Assembly: GCA_937959395.1 (NCBI GenBank) | Contig: CALGLR010000023.1 | Coordinates: forward strand, 1-64,000 | Source: an uncultured Flavobacteriaceae bacterium | GTDB lineage: Bacteria > Bacteroidota > Bacteroidia > Flavobacteriales > Flavobacteriaceae | Direction of reading: 5' to 3' | Length of the DNA stretch: 64,000 nucleotides | Shown here: positions 26,265 to 34,990 of the stretch, one piece after another | How positions within the stretch are numbered: position 1 is the stretch's first letter | Layout: each line of letters begins with the position of its first letter | Notes under the pieces: model-generated | What the model saw: the letters and a program-made list of their open reading frames with translations, nothing else | Databases searched by the model: none | What the model was told of the DNA's origin: nothing | Position numbers and translations under genes: made by a program

Positions 26265-27718
26265 AGGCTAATATCATTAAGAATTTTATCCATATCTAAA
26301 TGCTCACCAATTAATTTAGCTAATTTTTCATAGTTCTGCTCTTTAAATTCTTGGTAGTTTATTGTTTCTTTTTCTTTGTATTTTATTGCTAATAACTCTT
26401 CAACTACAAAACTATTATCGAAAATACCATGAATATAAGTGCCCCAACTTAGCTTACCATCAAAATAGCCTTCAGGAATCTCATTTATTGTATTTAAATG
26501 CTTTCCTTCAGGTACCTTTGTCTCTCCCATGTGTATTTCGTAACCTTTACATTTTTGTAGATGATCTTTAAATTGAAATTCTTGCTGTATGGTTGTTTTT
26601 GTTTCCGTTAAAACCGTATCTATATTAAATAAACCTAGTCCTTTTATGTTTTTCAAATTGCTTTCAACTTCAAAAGGATCACTTATTGTTTTTCCCATCA
26701 TTTGATAACCTCCACAAATTCCAATAATTGGAACAGATCCGTAACGTTGTTTAATAATAGCCGTTATACCATCTTCTTCTAAAGCTTTGAAATCGGCTAG
26801 AGTGTTTTTTGTTCCAGGAAGAATAATAACATCGGCGTTATTGATTTCAGAATGTACTCTTGTATAATACAAATGAATGTTTTCATTTTGCTCAAGAGGT
26901 TGAAAATCGGTATAATTTGAAATATAATTTAATTTAATAACCGCTACGTTTAATTTTTCTGAGCTTGATGTTGTTTTTCTTTGTTCTAATGCAACAGAAT
27001 CTTCTTCTTCAATAAATATATCTTTTGCATAAGGCAAAACGCCTAGTACAGGATAACCAGTAATTTCTTCTAGCTTTTTAACACCAGAATCGAAAAGCGC
27101 AGCATCGCCTCTAAATTTATTAATTATTATTCCTTTAAGTAATTGTTTTTCCCAATCTTCTAACAAAGCTATTGTACCATAAACACTTCCAAAAACACCT
27201 CCTTTATCAATATCTGCAATTAAATACACACAAGCATTAGCTGCTTTTGCCATTCGCATGTTTACAATATCTCTATGTTTTAGATTGAGCTCGCTAATAC
27301 TACCAGCACCCTCCATTACTATTGGGCTGAATTCTTTATTTAGGGTATTGAATGCTTTCTTTGCGGCTTCAAATAGTTGTTTTTTATCATTTCCTAAAAA
27401 ATAATCTTTAGCAGTTTGGTTTCCAATTGACACTCCATTTAATACAACTTGAGATTTCGTTTCTCCTGAAGGTTTTAGCAATATGGGATTCATTTCTACC
27501 TGACAAGGTAATTTACAAGCTTCTGCTTGAACAGCTTGTGCTCTACCAATCTCTTTTCCGTATATCGTTACAAAACTATTTAAAGACATATTTTGAGACT
27601 TAAAAGGAGCTGGCTGGTAATTCTTATTCTTTAACCAACGACAAATACCTGCTACAATCCAGCTTTTTCCTACATCGGAAGCTGTTCCTACTATCATTAT
27701 AGGTCGTTTTTTAGTCAT
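26258..27718 (-). CDS. cobQ/cbiP: Cobyric acid synthase
   Basis: A 486-residue glutamine-dependent amidotransferase that amidates the b, d, e and g side chains of adenosylcobyrinate a,c-diamide. N-terminal P-loop-like GTASDVGKSWIVAGICRWL, then PFKSQNMSLNSFVT and EAGRAQAVQAEA-like GRAQAVQAEACKL, VMEGAGSISELNLKHRDIVNM, and a C-terminal class I glutaminase with GICGGYQMMG (nucleophile Cys) and YIHGIFDN. It is the first gene of the upstream sub-operon. The start at 27718 gives the common MTKKRPIMIVGTASDVGKS beginning. Confidence 0.95.
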   Translation of the reverse strand: MTKKRPIMIVGTASDVGKSWIVAGICRWLKNKNYQPAPFKSQNMSLNSFVTIYGKEIGRAQAVQAEACKLPCQVEMNPILLKPSGETKSQVVLNGVSIGNQTAKDYFLGNDKKQLFEAAKKAFNTLNKEFSPIVMEGAGSISELNLKHRDIVNMRMAKAANACVYLIADIDKGGVFGSVYGTIALLEDWEKQLLKGIIINKFRGDAALFDSGVKKLEEITGYPVLGVLPYAKDIFIEEEDSVALEQRKTTSSSEKLNVAVIKLNYISNYTDFQPLEQNENIHLYYTRVHSEINNADVIILPGTKNTLADFKALEEDGITAIIKQRYGSVPIIGICGGYQMMGKTISDPFEVESNLKNIKGLGLFNIDTVLTETKTTIQQEFQFKDHLQKCKGYEIHMGETKVPEGKHLNTINEIPEGYFDGKLSWGTYIHGIFDNSFVVEELLAIKYKEKETINYQEFKEQNYEKLAKLIGEHLDMDKILNDISLC

Positions 27719-28269
27719 TTTATTCCCTAAAGCATTATAATTTTACTGTTTTATAAAGCTCAAAAATAATACTAAAATTAAGAATAATTATACTTCTCTC
27801 TACATTAATAAAACTGATAAAATGATACGTATTAATATAAATAATAACTAAAAGTAAATCCTGATTTCATAATTAATGACCAAACATCTACCTTAATAAA
27901 AACAAAGATGAGCTCCATTTTTATTAAAGTTTACTTATTATAAAATATTTTTTGTGTGACTTTTATTTTACTTAGTAAACGGATGAAATCTAAATTCAAT
28001 AAATAGAAATGATTCACAACTGAGAAAGCTTATATCAATCTAATTTTGACCATATATTTAATATTTCAAGAAATTATGTTCCTGATCTATGTATGCTTAT
28101 GAATGTTGATCAAAATGTTAAGTTTAGAGGACTTAGAAAACTTCTTTCAGAAAAAATAAAAAACAATATTTCATTTATTATGAGTGCTTTTTAATAGCAA
28201 AACCAAGTTTGAAACAGTACTTTTATTAAAATATGAAAAATTAAATTAATTTTTGAAGTGGTAAAATAA
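27719..28269. other. Spacer upstream of cobQ
   Basis: No riboswitch-like elements are present. The minus strand has TATTTTTG at 27761-27768, which fits TAnnTTTG and may be the cobQ promoter (weak). An unexplained open stretch of 56 codons on the plus strand (28024-28194) has no recognisable product. Confidence 0.5.
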
Positions 28270-28300
28270 AAGCAAAGCACTGAATTATAGTGCTTTGCTT
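28270..28300 (-). terminator. Perfect hairpin after tRNA-like segment B
   Basis: AAGCAAAGCACT and AGTGCTTTGCTT pair perfectly over 12 bp with a 7-base loop; on the minus strand it is followed by TTTATTTTA. It sits immediately 3' of the tRNA-Met-like segment and looks like a tRNA-gene terminator carried along with it. Confidence 0.75.
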
Positions 28301-28303
28301 ATT

Positions 28304-28348
28304 GTAGCGAGAGGGGGGCACGATCCTCCGACCTCCGGGTTATGAACC
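28304..28348 (-). repeat. tRNA-Met-like 3' half, att-like site B
   Basis: Second copy of the segment at 1248-1292, differing at about three positions. The minus strand again reads TTCATAACCCGGAGGTC, then GGAGG-ATCGTGC-CCCCC and CTCTCGCTAC. The 5' half of a tRNA is missing. It separates the cobalamin cluster (left) from the primase-helicase/nuclease pair (right). Confidence 0.7.
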
Positions 28349-28501
28349 TTTTGGGCGCAGATAAAACAAATTGACTATCAGTTTATTACGAATATGCTTG
28401 TTCGCATATACCTACATATTGCGTCCTATTGGTACTCCAAAAGTGTACTCCAATAAATATTAGATCTACTACTTACAAAAACAATGTTTTTCGAGTATTT
28501 T

Positions 28502-31486
28502 TTATATTAGTCTTTCTTGTAATAAATCTTTCCAAATTATGAAACCTTTCATCTCGTCAGAATAGTCATGAATTAATCGGCTAAAGTTTTCAGGTCGACT
28601 TAGAAGAAAAACCTGTCTTCCGTTGTTCCTAATACTATTTAGGTCAAGTTCAATTGTTTGTAAATTTTGTTGAAATAAATTTTTGTTTTTGTCAATATGC
28701 CAGATGTATGTAGCTTCTTCCGTATCTAAAGTTTCAAGAACAATATGATATTGCTCTATTCCTGTTAATAGGAATACAAAGGAAAATGGATTTAAGACAA
28801 AGCGAAGTTTTAGTATATTACTATCGTGACTCATTGCTAAATATCTTAATTGTCGAAAATGCCTGACATTCTCGTTTTGTAAAAGAGAATTCAACAATTC
28901 GTTCTCCGATTTATATAATCCTACTCCATTTTTTTCTTGCAGCTGATCTAAGTCAAGCAGATTTTTACCTATTTCTATTGAATGTTTTTTGGCGAGAATT
29001 TCCTTTTGAGTAAAACGAAATTTAACACTTTCAATGATCTCTCTATTTATCATTTCCATATCTGTAGAAGTGGCTATTTGAGAAACTAATTTCCCGTCTA
29101 CAATTTCTGCAAATATATTTGCTTCAACATTTTTTAATTTTAAAAATTTAGCAAAATAAGGTTTAAGGACATCAAACTCTGGCCTTATTTCGTCATTTTC
29201 TATTTCGAATTCAATTTCTATTGGTATCTTTAATTTCTTGTATTTGAATGTAATAGCTCCATACCGGAAATCAAGTTGATCAATTGGTACTTTTATTTTT
29301 TTATCAATAGTAATAACATTTTCAGATACTTTCTCTATGTTATCTAGTTCGTCAAATAAAGATGCTTGTCGATCAAGGTGTCGGTAATAAGTGTTTCTTT
29401 TTAGAAAAAGTTTGTTTAAGTAATCAATTTTTTGATCGTGATAATCATAGATAATAGGAGTTATTTCTGATCGTTGGACGCGACCGATATATTGAATGAG
29501 TTTTCCTTTGAAAGAGAAAGGGTAGACTAAAAAGAGACATGAAGCATTTTGCAAATCGGTTCCTTCTCCAAAAAATTGTCCTGTAGTTATTAGCGCTTGA
29601 TAATTTCCTTCATTTAAATTCTTCCATTTGGCTTTTCGATTACTTTCTGAATCCTCTCCACTTAAGGTGATAGTTTCAAAAGATTGTTTCAGAAATTGAT
29701 ATAATGTATCAATATGTTCTTTTCGTTCAGTAATTAGGATAACCTTTTTTCCAGAGTTTAACTCTTTGTGTACATCATGAAGAATAAGCTTATTCCTAGT
29801 AGAATCATGAACAAGCATCTTTGATAATGTCTCAAACGTGTCAGTTTTAGAATTAAAAGGAATATCTAATGTTGTTTCTCGTATGTTAATTCTTGCTCTC
29901 TTATAATTTTTAATTTCTTCGGGCTTAATGTCTACAATAATTTCACCTAGATGAATAAAGATTTGCTTTCCATCACTTCCTTTACGGAAAGGTGTTGCGG
30001 TTAAACCATATTGATAATAAGGAGATAGTTTAGAAATTGTTTTTCTGAATGTTTCTGCTGGAATATGATGACATTCATCAATGATTACTGTTCCGAATAA
30101 TTTGTTTAGATTTTTAATTTCTTGCTTTTCAAGTTGTTTCCCCAAACTCTGAATCATCGCTACTGTTATATGCTTACCAACTTTAGTTTTGCCTTGTCCT
30201 ATTTTTCCAATTTCATTTTTAGGAATTCCAAGAAAAGCCTGAATTCGCTCAATCCATTGTTCTAGTAATTGTTTACGATGTACTACGATTAAAGCTGGTT
30301 GTTGCTTTTCTGCGATAATTTTTAGTCCTATCACGGTTTTCCCCGAACCAGGAGGTGCTGTAATTACACCAAGATCTTTTTTAGTTACAATCTCAATTGT
30401 CTTATTTTGATATGGTCTAAGGGTTAAATTGGGAGAGAAAAGTACTGTTTGAAGTTTCTTTCTCTCATCTAGAAATTCAAAATCAATCTTTTGCTGTTTG
30501 CAATACCGAATTAGTTTTCCTATAAAACCTCTTGGAATGATGATTTCATTTTCAGTTTCTTCGATGAATTTGAAATACCTTTCTGTATTCCATGTGCTTT
30601 TATTCGTTTTCTTTTTAATGAAGTATTCTGGATTTGAAAAGTTGAGTTCATCTTTCAGAAAATTGATTAATTCTGATGTTATTCCTGATCTGTTAAGCCG
30701 AATAGAATTAATAAGAGTTATATGTAATTTGGTTGAATGAATTCTTCTGGTATCAGAAGAAGGTAGGTCGTTTACTATTAGAGATTCGAATATTTCATCT
30801 AGATGAGTAGTTTTTACTCTATGAATAGAAGATAGAAAATCCCATTGATTTTCTATTGGATTTAAATTCTCATCTACAAAACAACTGTTTCCTTGTTTCC
30901 ATGCCGTTTTATAAAATGGTAATGCAATTAGGTTCCCTAATCCTTTTCCAGAGAGAAAGTTTTGATTTGGAAACAATCGATCAAAACTTGAACTTTTGTC
31001 GAAAGCTGAAAAAACACCGATTTCTTCGAGTATAGAAATCAAAATCTTTCTACTTCTTATTGCTGGGTACGGTTGATCAAAAAATATCCAAGTATGACCA
31101 CCATTACCTGACCTTGATCTTTCGAGATATGCTGGAATACCTTTATCTAAACAGGCATCAATGAATGATTGACTTTCTTTCCTCCAATTTCGTTTGTCGA
31201 AATCGGCAGTAATAAACCAAGAAGTATTGTCCTTGAGTAAAGGGTATATGCCAACTAATTGTTCACCATTAAGGTGTTTAGTGATTTGTTGGTCTGTAAG
31301 CAGAAGATATGTTTTATCATTATAGTTTTTAAAAGTACCACCTTTCATTTTATAAAGCCGATATCTATATGGATCATAATGATAGGCAGGCATGTACCCG
31401 CTTTTGTTTCCTTTTTGCCAGTGTATTGCAAAAACGTCTTCTCTACCTTTGAATAAAGTTTTAATCAGGTTTATTTCCTTGTTCAT
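28502..31486 (-). CDS. TOTE-like archaeo-eukaryotic primase - superfamily 2 helicase
   Basis: About 994 residues. The N-terminal ~300 residues look like the AEP primase domain of TOTE conflict systems: WFITADFDKRNW with the DxD metal pair (D95, D97 from the chosen start) and SGNGGHTWIFFD with the later His. A superfamily 2 helicase follows: APPGSGKT (377-384), IIDECHH (about 468-474), YGLTATPFRKG, and the C-terminal YIGRVQRS arginine-finger motif. The last ~300 residues I do not recognise, and I see no nuclease motif there. The start at 31486 overlaps the end of the nuclease gene by 26 bases, so the two are coupled. Such systems are thought to act in genome conflict (anti-phage or element defence). 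Confidence 0.8.
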   Translation of the reverse strand: MNKEINLIKTLFKGREDVFAIHWQKGNKSGYMPAYHYDPYRYRLYKMKGGTFKNYNDKTYLLLTDQQITKHLNGEQLVGIYPLLKDNTSWFITADFDKRNWRKESQSFIDACLDKGIPAYLERSRSGNGGHTWIFFDQPYPAIRSRKILISILEEIGVFSAFDKSSSFDRLFPNQNFLSGKGLGNLIALPFYKTAWKQGNSCFVDENLNPIENQWDFLSSIHRVKTTHLDEIFESLIVNDLPSSDTRRIHSTKLHITLINSIRLNRSGITSELINFLKDELNFSNPEYFIKKKTNKSTWNTERYFKFIEETENEIIIPRGFIGKLIRYCKQQKIDFEFLDERKKLQTVLFSPNLTLRPYQNKTIEIVTKKDLGVITAPPGSGKTVIGLKIIAEKQQPALIVVHRKQLLEQWIERIQAFLGIPKNEIGKIGQGKTKVGKHITVAMIQSLGKQLEKQEIKNLNKLFGTVIIDECHHIPAETFRKTISKLSPYYQYGLTATPFRKGSDGKQIFIHLGEIIVDIKPEEIKNYKRARINIRETTLDIPFNSKTDTFETLSKMLVHDSTRNKLILHDVHKELNSGKKVILITERKEHIDTLYQFLKQSFETITLSGEDSESNRKAKWKNLNEGNYQALITTGQFFGEGTDLQNASCLFLVYPFSFKGKLIQYIGRVQRSEITPIIYDYHDQKIDYLNKLFLKRNTYYRHLDRQASLFDELDNIEKVSENVITIDKKIKVPIDQLDFRYGAITFKYKKLKIPIEIEFEIENDEIRPEFDVLKPYFAKFLKLKNVEANIFAEIVDGKLVSQIATSTDMEMINREIIESVKFRFTQKEILAKKHSIEIGKNLLDLDQLQEKNGVGLYKSENELLNSLLQNENVRHFRQLRYLAMSHDSNILKLRFVLNPFSFVFLLTGIEQYHIVLETLDTEEATYIWHIDKNKNLFQQNLQTIELDLNSIRNNGRQVFLLSRPENFSRLIHDYSDEMKGFIIWKDLLQERLI

Positions 31487-32513
31487 GAGTTCCTGATTTA
31501 TTCTTAGCGATCTCAATGGCTTGATGTAGCTTATTTTGTAATACTTCTTTAGAAGGAAGAAGTGTTAAGTACTCGGCTACTCTTATATTACTTTTATCCA
31601 ATTGTAATAATTCTATATGTTCTTCATTTTTTCCAGTACATAAAATCAAACCAATTGGACTGCCTTCTCCTTCAATAGATTCATTTTTTTCAAGGTAACG
31701 TAGATACAATTCCATTTGCCCTTTATATCCAGCTTCAAATTCTCCAATTTTAAGATCTATTGCTACCAATGATTTCAACCTTCGGTGGTAAAATGGCAAA
31801 TCAATGTAGTAATCTCTATCATCTATTGTTATTCGCTTTTGACGTGCCATAAAGGCAAAATCAGTACCCAATTCTGTAATAAATTTTTGAAGTTCTACAA
31901 GAATGGAGCTTTCTAGATCCTTTTCAGAATAGGAATCTGATAGTCCTAAGAAATCAAGAAAGTAGGGATCTCTAAAAACTAAATCTGGTGTAATTTTTTG
32001 CTCTTTATTCAGCTGCGAAAGATCATTTTTTACTGTTTGTTCTGGTTTTTTACTTATAGCTGTACGTTCATAAAGCATTGAATTTATTCGTTCTCTAAAA
32101 GTACGGACACTCCATTTTTCATGAATACACAACTGGATATAAAATTCACGTTTTAATGGGTCTTCCATTGGTATAATAGTCAATAGATGTGTCCAGCTCA
32201 ATTGTCGTATCAGCGATGCGACAATCTTCTCATCTGGAAAACAATTAGCAAATTGCATCATTCTGCGTAAGTTTTTCTCAGAAAATGACGTTCCATATTC
32301 AGTTACCAATTGTCGTGACAGTGATACGACAATTTGTTTTCCATATGTTGCTCTTTCATTTTGTAAGACCTCTTTGTTAATTTTTGCACCAATTTGCCAA
32401 TACATTTGACTCATCGTTGCATTAACGGAGAGCGCAATTTGTTGTTTGCTATTCTCTATAAGTAACCTAATGTCTTTAGCAACATCTTGTATGTTATTTA
32501 ATTCATTATTCAT
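31461..32513 (-). CDS. DUF1016 / YhcG-like PD-(D/E)xK nuclease
   Basis: A ~350-residue protein. The N-terminal DUF1016_N helical region contains YWQIGAKINKEVLQNERATYGKQIV, SRQLVTEYGTSFSEKNLRRMMQFA and IRQLSWTHLLTIIPMEDPLKREFYI. The C-terminal restriction-like nuclease has YYIDLPFYHRRLKSLVAIDLKIGEF (catalytic D...DxK) and GYKGQMELYLRYLEK. An ATG 26 codons further up is possible, but 32513 matches the usual family start and length. Members have been linked to RNA/DNA processing and to phage defence; no function is proven for this branch. Its end overlaps the primase-helicase gene. A broken copy of its 5' part lies at 280-560. Confidence 0.88.
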   Translation of the reverse strand: MNNELNNIQDVAKDIRLLIENSKQQIALSVNATMSQMYWQIGAKINKEVLQNERATYGKQIVVSLSRQLVTEYGTSFSEKNLRRMMQFANCFPDEKIVASLIRQLSWTHLLTIIPMEDPLKREFYIQLCIHEKWSVRTFRERINSMLYERTAISKKPEQTVKNDLSQLNKEQKITPDLVFRDPYFLDFLGLSDSYSEKDLESSILVELQKFITELGTDFAFMARQKRITIDDRDYYIDLPFYHRRLKSLVAIDLKIGEFEAGYKGQMELYLRYLEKNESIEGEGSPIGLILCTGKNEEHIELLQLDKSNIRVAEYLTLLPSKEVLQNKLHQAIEIAKNKSGTHEQGNKPD

Positions 32514-33171
32514 GTGAATTAGTTTTTTGTTAAAATGAGGAACTCTCTTATCTATAAATCGAGCACTTTTGCAATTTAAAAGAGGGTTCAACTCTTGGTC
32601 GCATTTCGTTTCTACATCATTTAGATATTGTAATGCAGTTCATTTATAATTGATTAGCTAATCATTTGTAGGCCCACCTTTTTCAACTAAATAGCCTTTA
32701 TGTGATTGTAAACTTATTTATGCAATATGAAACATTATCGTTGAAAATCAAATGTAATAACTTCGCTTGAAATGATATCGAATTAAAATTAAAATTTGTT
32801 AATATTTAGATAACAATTTAACCTCCAACTATAGCTTCACTTGTTACTCCTGTAATATGTGTCAGGTTTTTTTCTAGAGTTTCACCTCGTACAGATGAAC
32901 CTTTTTAATTTTTCATTATGAATTGAAAAAGACAATAGCTGAACCTCTTAAATGAGATGTACTAAAATATAGCTAGAACCCATAAAGTTGTTAATTCTTA
33001 GTAAAATTAACGTACAAAGTGTACTCCAAAAGTGTACTCTGGCAATAAAAAAAATGATTTATTATTTCAGTATTTTGATTATTAGATATTTAGAGTACTG
33101 ATTGATAGGGTTTGTAACCCGAGAGACTTTAATTGAAATAGAGCAAAAACGACTATAATAACTGTAGATAA

Positions 33172-33210
33172 AAAAGGCTAAAACGTTTATTATTAATGTT
33201 TTAGTCTTTT
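33172..33210 (-). terminator. Hairpin after tRNA-like segment C
   Basis: AAAAGGCTAAAAC pairs with GTTTTAGTCTTTT (one G-T pair) over 13 bp with a 13-base loop. It immediately follows the acceptor end of the tRNA-like segment on the minus strand. Confidence 0.6.
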
Positions 33211-33213
33211 AAT

Positions 33214-33258
33214 TGTAGCGAGAAGGGGGCACGATCCCCTGACCTCCGAGTTATGAAC
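33214..33258 (-). repeat. tRNA-Met-like 3' half, att-like site C
   Basis: Third copy of the segment at 1248-1292, nearly identical to copy A. The integrase start codon lies 170 bases away, the usual arrangement of a tyrosine recombinase and its attachment site. Confidence 0.75.
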
Positions 33259-33429
33259 TTAGAGCATTATATATCAATACGCTATATATACCTTTATAAT
33301 CAATGAATCCAAGTTTTCTAATAGTAATTAATAGCAAATAGTTGCATTTGATATCATAGAATGTTTTAGCTATGTTTTAGCAAATGTTTCATTATCGAAA
33401 TCGTATATTAACCTAATATTAAGAATGTT

Positions 33430-34632
33430 ATGTCATCAGTAACTCCTTTTTTAGATAAGCGAGCAAACGCTAAAAATTTACATCCTATAACTATTAGAAT
33501 TATAAAGGATAGAAAACCTTCATACATATATTTAGGGCAGGCAATAAAATTGAATCAATGGGATTCTAAAAATAGACGTGTAAAAAATATACATCCCGAT
33601 TACCTAGAGATCAATCAACTCATCATTACAAAGTTATCCAAGGCTAATAAGAGCATGTTAAACGCAGAAATTAAAGAGCAAAATTTATCCTCTAGAGTAA
33701 TAAAACGAAAAATAGTATCTAAAGAAGAATGTGATTTCTTCAATGTAGCTAAAAATTATTTAGCTCTAATTAAAGAAAGAAAGCAATTTCATCAGTTTGA
33801 TATTGAATTAAAGCGTATTGAAGTTTTTTATCAATTTGTAAAAAAGGACAAACTCTATTTTAATGAATTGAATATTGATCTATTAAGATCTTTTGAAGCT
33901 TATTTAAAAAACACGAGAGACTTAGCACCGAGAACAATTGCTAATTACATGATAATGATAAGAACCGTTTTTAATCTAGGTATATCTAAATCGATTACTA
34001 CCATAGAAGTTTATCCTTTTGGTAAAGGAAAATATCAAATCAGGTTTCCAGAAACTAAAAAAATAGGTCTTAGTATAGAAGAAGTCAAGGCTCTCGAAAC
34101 ATTAGAAGGTCTTACAAAAGCTCAACAGTATGCTTTAAATGCTTGGCTAATTAGTTTTTATTTTGCGGGTATACGAATAAGTGACGTTCTTCAATTAAAA
34201 TGGAGCGATTTCAAAGATGATCGATTATTATATAGAATGGACAAAAACAGTAAGTTGGTCTCTCTCAAAATTTCAGATAAAGTAAGAGATATTTTGCAAT
34301 CACTTGATAGAAATATAAACTCTGTATATTTATTTAAGGAGTTAGAAGGAATAAATGAAGATGATAGAAAATTGTTAAGAACTCGCATAAAAACTACAAC
34401 AAGAAACTTTAACAGGAGATTAGAAATAGTTGCTGAAAAAGCGGGAATTGATAAAAGTTTGAGCATGCACATCGCACGACATAGTTTTGGGAATATTTCT
34501 GGTGATAGAATTCCAATTCAGATGCTTCAAAAGCTATATCGTCATTCATCAATTACTACTACTATAATGTATCAGTCTAGTTTTATGCAAAAGGATACTG
34601 ATGAAGCTTTGGACAAGGTTATTAATTTTTGA
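33430..34632 (+). CDS. Tyrosine recombinase / integrase
   Basis: A 400-residue Bacteroidota-type site-specific recombinase: an N-terminal arm-binding domain (about 1-95), a SAM-like core-binding domain (about 100-200), and a catalytic domain. The catalytic residues can be counted as R249 (AGIRISD), H347 and R350 (HIARHSFG), H372 (YRHSS) and Y381 (IMYQS), so the protein is expected to be active. It lies right beside att-like site C and reads away from it. No excisionase, relaxase or replication gene is found close by, so it is either a lone integrase of a small genomic island or the survivor of a larger element. Confidence 0.92.
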   Translation: MSSVTPFLDKRANAKNLHPITIRIIKDRKPSYIYLGQAIKLNQWDSKNRRVKNIHPDYLEINQLIITKLSKANKSMLNAEIKEQNLSSRVIKRKIVSKEECDFFNVAKNYLALIKERKQFHQFDIELKRIEVFYQFVKKDKLYFNELNIDLLRSFEAYLKNTRDLAPRTIANYMIMIRTVFNLGISKSITTIEVYPFGKGKYQIRFPETKKIGLSIEEVKALETLEGLTKAQQYALNAWLISFYFAGIRISDVLQLKWSDFKDDRLLYRMDKNSKLVSLKISDKVRDILQSLDRNINSVYLFKELEGINEDDRKLLRTRIKTTTRNFNRRLEIVAEKAGIDKSLSMHIARHSFGNISGDRIPIQMLQKLYRHSSITTTIMYQSSFMQKDTDEALDKVINF

Positions 34633-34990
34633 ATCTCATTAAATAACATTGAAGGATTTTAAAAGGAAAAGAAACTATCCAAAAATAATTTTTCTACGTA
34701 TACAGGGGATCAAACTGTCTTAGTTTTTGGAGATCTCGAATAATCCTCTTTTCAGCAGTTTTAGGCCAAATTTATATTCAGTTAACCTGAAAACTTAATT
34801 AGGAGTATAATTGCTTAATAAGTTTATTAATATTAATAGATCCACCTAGATCTTTCTAAAGTATCCTACCATAATTACTTTTTTACCATAGTCTTGAACC
34901 AAATTGATAATTAGTCAAGATAGCAATACAACTAATTTTATAGTGAATTATTATAAAATCGATTAATTAATTCTCAATAAACAATAGAAT
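34633..34990. other. Intergenic region upstream of the asparagine/fumarate operon
   Basis: There is no gene here. TTGATAATTAGTCAA at 34904-34918 is a dyad (TTGA-N7-TCAA) resembling FNR/CRP-type sites but one base longer in the spacer. No TAnnTTTG box is evident. The region must hold the promoter of the long operon that follows. Confidence 0.4.

Larger units (their letters stand above)
32243..33262. repeat. Long direct repeat, right copy
   Basis: The intact counterpart of 280-1310. It covers the first ~270 bases of the DUF1016 gene, the ~700 bases upstream and the tRNA-Met-like segment. The region 32514-33171 has no other gene that I can see; it is AT-rich. Confidence 0.9.

Noticed and set aside
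28024-28194. Open stretch of 56 codons on the plus strand upstream of site B
   Set aside because: No recognisable product, no convincing start codon near its beginning and no neighbour in the same direction; it may be a remnant or chance in AT-rich DNA.
27719-28300. Second cobalamin riboswitch before cobQ
   Set aside because: None of the conserved elements (GCCACTG-like, GGGAA, AGAAGACC) occurs on the minus strand there.
1248-33258. The three tRNA-Met-like segments as functional tRNA genes
   Set aside because: The D-arm, the 5' acceptor strand and the 5' anticodon strand are missing, and the T-loop is not TTCGANY; only the 3' half is preserved.
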